From: Actinomycetales bacterium
Lineage (GTDB): Bacteria; Actinomycetota; Actinomycetes; Actinomycetales; Cellulomonadaceae
NCBI GenBank assembly: GCA_012514545.1
Contig: JAAZAC010000265.1
Span: 1-11,280 of the forward strand
Direction of reading: 5' to 3'
Length of the DNA: 11,280 bases
In this document: piece by piece, positions 7,058-11,280 of the stretch
Position numbering within the stretch: the first letter of the stretch is position 1
How the letters are laid out: each line of letters starts with the position of its first letter
Translations under genes and position numbers: made by a program
Notes under the pieces: generated by a model
What the model was told of the DNA's origin: nothing
Seen by the model: the letters and a program-made list of their open reading frames with translations, nothing else
Databases searched by the model: none

Positions 7058-8301
7058 AGCTCCTGCGACTCCTCGACGACCTCCTCGATCGCCTCGTCCG
7101 CCTCGCGGTCGAGCTGGGAGAAGTCGGTCGGCGGGTCGACGGTGCGCAGCAGCGAGAACACGGACCACGCCACGGCCGCGATCGGCACGGCGATGACCGC
7201 GCCGAGGATGCCCGCGAGCAGCGTGCCCGAGGTGACCACGAGCGCCACCACGACCGGGTGCAGCGACACCTGCTTGCCCATGACGAGCGGCGTGAGGACG
7301 TGGCCCTCGAACTGCCCGATGAGCGCGATGCCGATGCCGACGATCACCGCGTTCCAGATGCCGTTGGCGGCGAGCGCGACGACCATCGCGACGACCATCG
7401 CCGCCGGCGCACCGATGAGGGGGATGAACGCGCCGATGAAGACGAGGACGGCGAGCGGCGCGGCGAGGGGCACCCCGAGGGCGAGCAGGATGATCACGGC
7501 GAGGATGCCGTCGGCCCCGGCCACGAGGAACGTGCCGCGCGTGTAGCCGGAGAACGTGTACCAGGCGGCGCCGCCGCCGAGGTACCAGGACTCGCGGTGC
7601 CGGGCGGGGAGCTGGTTGAGGAACCACTCCCACATCTCCCGCCCGCGCATGAGGAAGAAGACCGTGAGGAACGTCGCGAGCGCGAGGGCCGCGAACACCT
7701 GGCCCACCGAGCCGACGCTCGCCCACGCCTGCGACGCGATGGCGCCGCTGTTCTCGGAGATCCAGTCCTGCGCGTCGGTGATCCAGCCCTGGACGTCCTC
7801 GTTCGTCACGGTGATGTGCAGGGGGGACCTCTCGAGGGTCTCGAGGATGTCGCCGATGCCCTCGTTGAACTGGGCGCCGAGGTCCTCCCACTGGCCGGCG
7901 ACGGAGAAGCCGACGTACGTGAGCAGGCCGGCGAACACGGCGACGGCGAGCACCATCGACAGCGGGGTCGCCACCGCGCGGGGGATCCACCGGGAGAGCA
8001 GGTTGACGAGCGGCCGCAGCACCGCCGTGAACACGAGCGCGAGGAACACGGCGACGAAGACGAGCTGCACGCGGATCGTCGCGTAGGTGATGAGCCCGAC
8101 GGCCGCCGCCACGACGATGAGGCGCCACGACCAGCCGGCCGCGGACCGCAGCCAGCGCGGCGCGTCCTCCTCGTGGCCGAGCACGCTCGGGTTCCGCCGC
8201 GCCCCCGCGACCTTCTTCGCGGCCGGGGTCGCGCCCGCGAGGCGCCGGGTGGACGCGCGGGGCCGTTCCGGTTCGAGTGCCGGCTCCTCGCGGTCGGCCA
8301 T
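7048..8301 (-). CDS. AI-2E family transporter (PF01594 type membrane protein)
   Basis: The 417-residue product is a polytopic membrane protein of the AI-2E (TqsA/YdgG, PerM) family. Members have been linked to autoinducer-2 export or to cation/proton exchange, and most have unknown substrates. A cytoplasmic basic N-terminus (1-55) is followed by hydrophobic segments near 59-76, 78-97 and 113-133. A soluble loop of about 60 residues (137-196) comes next, as is usual, then segments near 199-218, 256-280, 282-330 and 345-385. FIPLIGAPAA near 292-301 and LTPLVMGKQVSLHPVVV near 336-352 are family signatures. The C-terminus is acidic. The ATG at 8301 has GGAGGAGG 6 nt upstream on the minus strand. 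The gene is convergent with dnaE2, and their coding ends overlap by 10 bp. No luxS or other quorum gene is nearby, so the substrate cannot be inferred. Confidence 0.93.
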   Translation of the reverse strand: MADREEPALEPERPRASTRRLAGATPAAKKVAGARRNPSVLGHEEDAPRWLRSAAGWSWRLIVVAAAVGLITYATIRVQLVFVAVFLALVFTAVLRPLVNLLSRWIPRAVATPLSMVLAVAVFAGLLTYVGFSVAGQWEDLGAQFNEGIGDILETLERSPLHITVTNEDVQGWITDAQDWISENSGAIASQAWASVGSVGQVFAALALATFLTVFFLMRGREMWEWFLNQLPARHRESWYLGGGAAWYTFSGYTRGTFLVAGADGILAVIILLALGVPLAAPLAVLVFIGAFIPLIGAPAAMVVAMVVALAANGIWNAVIVGIGIALIGQFEGHVLTPLVMGKQVSLHPVVVALVVTSGTLLAGILGAVIAVPIAAVAWSVFSLLRTVDPPTDFSQLDREADEAIEEVVEESQELQR

Positions 8302-8327
8302 GGCGGACCTCCTCCGGCGGACCTCCT
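8302..8327 (-). repeat. duplicated 12-bp Shine-Dalgarno block before the transporter gene
   Basis: GGCGGACCTCCT occurs at 8302-8313 and again at 8316-8327. On the minus strand this gives two AGGAGGTCCGCC blocks in tandem. The proximal block, with the adjoining GGAGG, is the ribosome-binding site of the transporter start at 8301. The distal block has no start codon at the matching distance and looks like a local duplication or a standby site. Confidence 0.75.
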
Positions 8328-8457
8328 GGCGGGACCACCGGACGCCAGTGTGCCCCAGGTCACGGCGTCGCGCGGGTCAGCCGCGCGGCGTCGTCGGCAG
8401 GCCGCCGGGCGTCGGCTCGGGAGGGGACCTCGCGGTGTCCTGGCGGGTGTCGCGTCG

Positions 8458-8466
8458 TGCTATCTT
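8458..8466 (+). promoter_or_regulatory. extended -10 promoter candidate for tRNA-Leu
   Basis: TGC-TATCTT at 8458-8466 has the extended -10 TG plus a hexamer matching four of six consensus bases. It is placed so that transcription would begin near 8473, about 40 nt before the mature tRNA. No convincing -35 is visible at normal spacing, which an extended -10 can tolerate. Confidence 0.4.
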
Positions 8467-8480
8467 GGCTGCCGCGCTGA

Positions 8481-8498
8481 CGGCCCCGACGGGGGCCG
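8481..8498 (+). other. GC hairpin in the tRNA-Leu leader region
   Basis: CGGCCCC at 8481-8487 and GGGGCCG at 8492-8498 form a perfect 7-bp stem with a GACG loop. It ends 13 nt before the tRNA 5' end and, if the predicted promoter is right, is part of the precursor leader. No T run follows, so it is not a typical terminator. It may protect the precursor or affect RNase P access, or may be incidental in such GC-rich DNA. Confidence 0.5.
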
Positions 8499-8511
8499 GA
8501 GGCGACCACCT

Positions 8512-8594
8512 GTCCGGGTGGCGGAATGGTAGACGCGCTAGCTTGAGGTGCTAGTGCCCGTTAGGGCGTGGGGGTTCAAGTCCCCCTCCGGACA
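8512..8594 (+). tRNA. leuU: tRNA-Leu (anticodon GAG)
   Basis: All arms of a type II (long variable arm) tRNA are present. The acceptor GTCCGGG (8512-8518) pairs with TCCGGAC (8587-8593) with one G:U pair, and the discriminator A is at 8594. The D arm has GCG/CGC stems around a GGTAGA-type loop. The anticodon stem CTAGC/GCTAG encloses TTGAGGT with anticodon GAG at 8545-8547. The variable arm pairs TGCCC with GGGCG. The T arm GGGGG-TTCAAGT-CCCCC is at 8570-8586. CCA is not encoded and must be added enzymatically. It reads CUC and CUU, and CUC is abundant in this window's genes. The symbol follows the E. coli tRNA-Leu(GAG) gene name. Confidence 0.96.
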
Positions 8595-8617
8595 CTCACG
8601 GAGCCAGTGAGCATGCG

Positions 8618-8658
8618 GGCCCCGGACCACGGCGACGCGGTCCGGGGCCTTCGTGGTT
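8618..8658 (+). terminator. intrinsic-type terminator after tRNA-Leu
   Basis: GGCCCCGGACC (8618-8628) and GGTCCGGGGCC (8639-8649) form a perfect 11-bp GC-rich stem with a 10-nt loop. It starts 24 nt past the tRNA end and is followed by TTCGTGGTT, a weak T-rich tail typical of high-GC actinobacteria. It most probably ends the tRNA transcript. Confidence 0.85.
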
Positions 8659-8773
8659 CCCGGGGCGGCCCGCAGGACGCGCGGACGCGCGGCGGCGAGG
8701 GACGCGTCGACCGCCTCCCGCGACGGCTCGGAGAAGGCCACGTGACCGCGCGCCGGGTGTCTGCGCCCGGGCA

Positions 8774-8779
8774 TAGCGT
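8774..8779 (+). promoter_or_regulatory. -10 candidate for the VOC protein gene
   Basis: TAGCGT fits the actinobacterial TANNNT pattern and would place transcription start near 8786, leaving a leader of about 31 nt that contains the GAGGGGG ribosome-binding site. No -35 is recognisable, so this is tentative. The rest of 8659-8816 shows no gene or other feature I can support. Confidence 0.3.
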
Positions 8780-8816
8780 GACCGGATCCGACGGCACGTC
8801 GAACGAGGGGGCAGTG

Positions 8817-9191
8817 ATGGTGGACTACCGGATCGAGCTGGTCATGGTCCCGGTGGCGGACGTGGACCGGTCGCGGGCGTTCTACGGGGACACGCTCGGC
8901 TGGCCCGTGGACCACGACGTGCGGGTCGACGAGCACCTGCGCTTCGTCCAGGTCACCCCGCCGGGGTCGGCCTGCTCGATCTCGTTCGGCGAGGGCATCA
9001 GCGAGATGGCGCCCGGGTCGCTGCGAGCGCTGCAGGTGGTGGTCGCCTCCGCCGACGACGCGTACGCCGACCTCGTGGCGCGCGGCGTCGACGCGACGCC
9101 CGTGCAGGACCTCGACTGGGGCCGCTTCACCTACTTCGCCGACCCGGACGGCAACTCCTGGGCCGTCCAGGAGCTGCCGCGGCGCGGCTGA
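8817..9191 (+). CDS. VOC superfamily protein (glyoxalase/bleomycin-resistance-like)
   Basis: The 124-residue product has the paired beta-alpha-beta-beta-beta modules of the vicinal-oxygen-chelate superfamily. The first module is IELVMVPVADVDRSRAFYGDTLGW. The second begins LRALQVVVASADDAYADLVARG and ends FADPDGNSWAVQEL, a very typical VOC closing motif. Substrate cannot be told: members include lyases, dioxygenases and drug-binding proteins. The usual first metal-ligand His before the opening strand is absent (the segment reads RIELVMV), while the terminal Glu of QEL is present, so metal binding is doubtful. The ATG at 8817 is preceded by GAGGGGG at 5-nt spacing; a GTG one codon upstream is possible. 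Reading further upstream would run the frame back through the terminator into the tRNA, which is not plausible. The gene ends 9 bp from the convergent RidA-like gene. Confidence 0.9.
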   Translation: MVDYRIELVMVPVADVDRSRAFYGDTLGWPVDHDVRVDEHLRFVQVTPPGSACSISFGEGISEMAPGSLRALQVVVASADDAYADLVARGVDATPVQDLDWGRFTYFADPDGNSWAVQELPRRG

Positions 9192-9200
9192 GACCCGCCC

Positions 9201-9602
9201 TCACTCCCGGACGACGGCGGCGACCGCGCTGACCTCGATGAGCGCGCCCGGGACGGCGAGCCCGGCCACCCGCGCGGCGAGCACCAGCGGGGGAGCGCCG
9301 CCCGTCGCGAGCCGCGGCGCGATCGCGCCGTACGCGGCGGCGATGTCCGCGCCGTCGGCGATGAGCACGGTCCACTGGACGACGTCGGCGAGCGTCGCCC
9401 CGGCGGCCGCGAGGGCCACCTCGGCGTTGTCGACGGCGCGGACGGCCTGCGCGGCGACGTCGTCCGAGACGACCCGGCCCGACGCGTCGACGCCGTCCTG
9501 GCCGCCGACGTGGATCGTCGTCGCGCCGGGCGGGACGACCGCCACGTGGCTGAACGCGGGGCTGCGGACCAGCCCGTCCGGCTGGATGCGGAGGATCTCC
9601 AT
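9201..9602 (-). CDS. RidA-like (YjgF/YER057c/UK114) family protein
   Basis: The 133-residue product is a Rid-family protein. It shows the usual layout: an N-terminal strand region with FSHVAVVPPGATTIHVGGQDGVDASGRVV, then the helix AAQAVRAVDNAEVALAAAGATLADVVQWTVLIADG, and a closing VPGALIEVSAVAAV strand. Archetypal RidA hydrolyses reactive enamine/imine intermediates such as 2-aminoacrylate, using an Arg about 14 residues before the IEIEA strand. Here that position reads Leu by eye (PPLVLAARVAGLAVPG), with an Arg only three residues further on, so it may belong to a Rid subgroup with another function. The start at ATG 9602 fits family length; extending the frame upstream would run through the YciI-like gene. 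It lies 71 bp downstream of that gene on the same strand, so the two may be co-transcribed. Confidence 0.88.
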   Translation of the reverse strand: MEILRIQPDGLVRSPAFSHVAVVPPGATTIHVGGQDGVDASGRVVSDDVAAQAVRAVDNAEVALAAAGATLADVVQWTVLIADGADIAAAYGAIAPRLATGGAPPLVLAARVAGLAVPGALIEVSAVAAVVRE

Positions 9603-9611
9603 GCGGCCACC

Positions 9612-9629
9612 GTCGCACCCGCGTGCGAC
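9612..9629. promoter_or_regulatory. palindrome just upstream of the RidA-like gene
   Basis: GTCGCACCCGCGTGCGAC on the plus strand has perfect 7-bp arms around a 4-bp centre, ending 10 nt before the RidA-like ATG. CCG/CGG can extend it with one bulged A. It lies in the 71-bp gap between two minus-strand genes, where either an operator for a separate promoter or an mRNA hairpin affecting translation would make sense. No partner regulator is in the window. Confidence 0.5.
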
Positions 9630-9673
9630 ACGGCCACGGGAGCCGCCGGAGGCGCCCGCCCCGGGACGCGGCG

Positions 9674-9940
9674 TCAGGACGGCCCGACGACGGGCGTCCA
9701 CTCCCGCACGGCCGCGACCTCGACGCCGGGCGTGGCCCGGTAGTACGGGTCGCCGGCGAGGACCTCCTCGGCCGTCGCCAGGTCGCCGTTGACGAGGATG
9801 AGCGCGCCGGTGTCGTCGGCCCACGGCCCCGCGGCGTGGACGACGCCGCGGGCGTGCAGGTCGGCGACGATCGCGCGGTGCGCGGGCCGGGCGGCGAGGC
9901 GCTCGGGCGTGGGGGACAGGGCGAGCTCGATCGCGATCAC
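9674..9940 (-). CDS. YciI-like family protein
   Basis: The 88-residue product matches the YciI-like (YCII-related, PF03795) ferredoxin-like fold. PERLAARPAHRAIVADLHARG carries the conserved His near residue 21. HAAGPWADDTGALILVNG carries the conserved Asp region, and DPYYRATPGVEVAAVREWTPV closes the domain. The function of most members is unknown; one characterised relative acts in chloroaromatic breakdown, and others are sigma-factor associated, but no such partner is seen here. The start is GTG at 9940. It has no Shine-Dalgarno, but TACGGT (a TANNNT -10) lies exactly 6 nt upstream on the minus strand, the layout of a leaderless mRNA. It is upstream of the RidA-like gene in the same orientation and divergent from the beta-CASP gene. 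Confidence 0.87.
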   Translation of the reverse strand: MIAIELALSPTPERLAARPAHRAIVADLHARGVVHAAGPWADDTGALILVNGDLATAEEVLAGDPYYRATPGVEVAAVREWTPVVGPS

Positions 9941-9946
9941 CCGGCG

Positions 9947-9952
9947 ACCGTA
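9947..9952 (-). promoter_or_regulatory. -10 element for a leaderless YciI-like transcript
   Basis: On the minus strand TACGGT fits TANNNT and is followed by exactly six bases, then the GTG start codon. Transcription would therefore begin at or next to the first base of the start codon. This agrees with the missing ribosome-binding site. No clear -35 is seen. Confidence 0.45.
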
Positions 9953-9976
9953 GCGGCCCCGCCGGTCGGGCCGCCG

Positions 9977-9991
9977 GGCGGGTCACCCGCC
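9977..9991. promoter_or_regulatory. 15-bp dyad in the divergent yciI-like / beta-CASP control region
   Basis: GGCGGGTCACCCGCC is a perfect 7-bp dyad around a single central C. It lies between the two divergent start codons in a gap of only 93 bp, 25-39 bp upstream of the proposed yciI-like -10 element. That is a reasonable place for a dimeric regulator. It could also be chance in very GC-rich DNA. Confidence 0.35.
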
Positions 9992-10021
9992 GGAACGCCC
10001 CCGCGCGGCGGCGCGACGGGC

Positions 10022-10027
10022 CAGGCT
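10022..10027 (+). promoter_or_regulatory. -10-like element directly before the beta-CASP gene
   Basis: CAGGCT keeps the A and final T of TANNNT and is followed by six bases (GGGGGC), then the ATG at 10034. The G run is only 1 nt from the ATG, too close to act as a normal Shine-Dalgarno, so a leaderless transcript is the better reading. It is weaker than the element for the divergent gene. Confidence 0.3.
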
Positions 10028-10033
10028 GGGGGC

Positions 10034-11280
10034 ATGGCCACCTCGGACGTCCCGGACCGCGCCGCGCGCGAGCCCGTGACCCTCGCGTTCCTCGGCGGGG
10101 CCGGCAGCGTGACCGGCTCCCGGTTCCTCCTGCAGCACGCGGGCCGGCGGGTCCTCGTGGACTGCGGGCTCTACCAGGGCGAGCGGGAGCTGCGGCGCCG
10201 CAACTGGGCGCCGTTCCCCGTGCCGCCGTCGGCGATCGACGCCGTCGTGCTCACGCACTGCCACCTCGACCACTGCGGCTACCTGCCCGCCCTCGTCCGC
10301 GACGGGTTCGACGGCCCGGTCTGGGCGACGGAGGGGACCGCCGCGCTCGCCGGGATCGTGCTCAAGGACTCCGGCTACCTCAACGAGCGCGACGCCGAGC
10401 AGGCGCGGGCGGGCGGCTGGTCGAAGCACGCGGTGCCGCTGCCGCTGTACACCGCCGACGACGCCGTGCGCGCCGCCCGCAGGTTCCGTCCCGTCGCGTT
10501 CGGCGAGCCCGTCGCGGTGGCCGACGGCGTGCGGGTGACCGCGTCCCGTGCCGGCCACGTCCTCGGCTCGGCGAGCGTGCTCGTCGAGGTCGGGGGCACG
10601 CGCGTGCTGTTCTCCGGCGACCTGGGGCGCACCGCGCACCCCGTGCTGCTCCCGCGCGAGGACCCGCCCGCCGCGCGCACCGTCGTCGTCGAGTCGACCT
10701 ACGGCGACCGGGAGCACCCGGAGCCGGACGGGCCGCCGCACGAGGCGTTCGCGGACGCGATCCGCCGCACGGCCGCGCGCGGCGGGTCGGTGCTGGTCCC
10801 GGCGTTCGCCGTCGACCGGACCGAGCTCGTGCTGCACGCGCTGTCGGACATGGTGGCGGCGGGCCGCATCCCGCACCTGCCCGTCTACGTCGACAGCCCG
10901 ATGGCGCTGGCCGCCCTCGAGGTGTACCGGCGCCCGTCGCAGCGCCGCGAGATCCGGCCCGACGTCGACCCGGAGCTCGCGCACCTGCCGCTGCTGCGGG
11001 CCGCGCGCACCCCCGAGGAGTCGATGGCGCTCAACGCCCCGCACCAGCCGTCGATCGTCATCTCGGCGTCGGGCATGGGCACCGGCGGCCGCGTGGTCCA
11101 CCACCTGCGCCACATGCTCCCGGACCGCCGCAACACTGTCGTGCTCACCGGCTTCCAGGCGGCGGGCACGCGGGGCCGTGCGCTGCTCGAGGGCGCCCGC
11201 GAGGTCAAGATCCACGGCCGCTACGTGCCCGTGGAGGCGGAGGTCGTGGCCGACGAGGAGTTCTCCGTGCACGCCGACGC
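10034..11280 (+). CDS. beta-CASP metallo-beta-lactamase-fold RNase/hydrolase, 3' end missing
   Basis: This gene is cut by the right edge after 415 codons with no stop. It encodes a metallo-beta-lactamase fold with an inserted beta-CASP domain, as in CPSF73/YSH1-like and related bacterial nucleases. The start MATSDVPDRAAREPVTLAFLG leads to GGAGSVTGSRFLL. The metal site THCHLDHCG (HxHxDH) is near residues 75-83, a further His is in AGHVLGSAS, and the Asp is in FSGDLGR. Motif A is ESTYGDR. SPMA and SASGMGTGGRVVHHL (motif B His) follow, and FSVHAD (motif C His) ends at the window edge. All catalytic motifs are therefore present, and an active Zn-dependent nuclease is expected. Actinobacterial relatives are often annotated as MBL-fold exonuclease-like RNA-specificity-domain proteins; true RNase J is less likely given the CPSF-like GSVTGS opening. 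ATG 10034 is the only sensible start. Confidence 0.92.
   Translation, partial: MATSDVPDRAAREPVTLAFLGGAGSVTGSRFLLQHAGRRVLVDCGLYQGERELRRRNWAPFPVPPSAIDAVVLTHCHLDHCGYLPALVRDGFDGPVWATEGTAALAGIVLKDSGYLNERDAEQARAGGWSKHAVPLPLYTADDAVRAARRFRPVAFGEPVAVADGVRVTASRAGHVLGSASVLVEVGGTRVLFSGDLGRTAHPVLLPREDPPAARTVVVESTYGDREHPEPDGPPHEAFADAIRRTAARGGSVLVPAFAVDRTELVLHALSDMVAAGRIPHLPVYVDSPMALAALEVYRRPSQRREIRPDVDPELAHLPLLRAARTPEESMALNAPHQPSIVISASGMGTGGRVVHHLRHMLPDRRNTVVLTGFQAAGTRGRALLEGAREVKIHGRYVPVEAEVVADEEFSVHAD

Noticed and set aside
7048..8301. Quorum-sensing function for the transporter
   Set aside because: The family name refers to autoinducer-2 export in one member, but substrates vary and no luxS, receptor or signalling gene is nearby.
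3449..8338. A 1629-codon open frame on the minus strand across dnaE2
   Set aside because: It is antisense to a clear dnaE2 and is Arg/Pro/Gly/Ala-rich with no domain pattern. Such frames are expected by chance where stop codons are rare in high-GC DNA.
5101..8532. A 1143-codon plus-strand frame overlapping dnaE2, the transporter and the tRNA
   Set aside because: It is an off-frame shadow of dnaE2 continuing antisense through the transporter; composition is low-complexity and there is no supported start.
9603..9986. Long upstream extension of the RidA-like frame
   Set aside because: It runs out of frame through the YciI-like gene and has no conserved content; the ATG at 9602 gives the standard length.
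9983..11272. A 429-codon minus-strand frame opposite the beta-CASP gene
   Set aside because: The plus strand has all the metallo-beta-lactamase and beta-CASP motifs; the minus frame is Arg/Val/Gly-rich filler.

Overview
The window comes from a very GC-rich bacterial chromosome, with almost every third codon position G or C. Actinobacteria are indicated by the LexA operator TCGAAC-N4-GTTCGA, the imuA'-imuB-dnaE2 arrangement, a tRNA gene without encoded CCA, and genes that look leaderless. A Micrococcales member (Cellulomonadaceae or Promicromonosporaceae type) is my inference; no rRNA or other decisive marker is present.

Layout. 1-230 (minus) is the N-terminal part of a YbaK/EbsC-type aminoacyl-tRNA deacylase. 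231-353 is intergenic and holds a 14-bp tandem repeat. 354-920 (minus) is a PEBP/YbhB-YbcL family protein. 921-1129 is a divergent control region with a perfect LexA (SOS) box and a PafBC-like promoter match. 1130-7057 (plus) is the three-gene mutasome operon imuA'-imuB-dnaE2, joined by 4-nt and 8-nt overlaps. 7048-8301 (minus) is an AI-2E family membrane transporter whose stop lies inside the 3' end of dnaE2. 8512-8594 is tRNA-Leu(GAG), followed by a strong hairpin terminator. 8817-9191 (plus) is a VOC (glyoxalase-like) protein. 9201-9602 and 9674-9940 (minus) are a RidA-like and a YciI-like small protein. 10034-11280 (plus) is a beta-CASP metallo-beta-lactamase-fold nuclease cut by the window edge.

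How the genes work together. The centrepiece is the inducible DNA-damage mutagenesis module. ImuA' and ImuB are the non-catalytic adaptors; ImuB carries a QxxLWG sliding-clamp motif and lacks the Y-family catalytic acids. DnaE2 is the error-prone polymerase for translesion synthesis. The promoter combines a LexA box over the probable start point with an upstream match to the RecA-independent (PafBC) damage promoter, which fits the shared SOS/PafBC control reported for mycobacterial mutasomes. The remaining genes look like ordinary housekeeping or accessory genes, with no visible functional link to the mutasome apart from physical proximity. I found no phage, transposon, CRISPR array or clearly new multi-gene system. 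The most unusual items are the roughly 68-residue Pro/Ala/acid-rich insertion in DnaE2, the cUUCGg-capped tandem repeat at 256-301, the 10-bp convergent dnaE2/transporter overlap, and several operator-like palindromes near small genes.

No stretch longer than 300 bases lacks a gene. The larger gaps (231-353, 921-1129, 8302-8511, 8595-8816) are covered by site entries.
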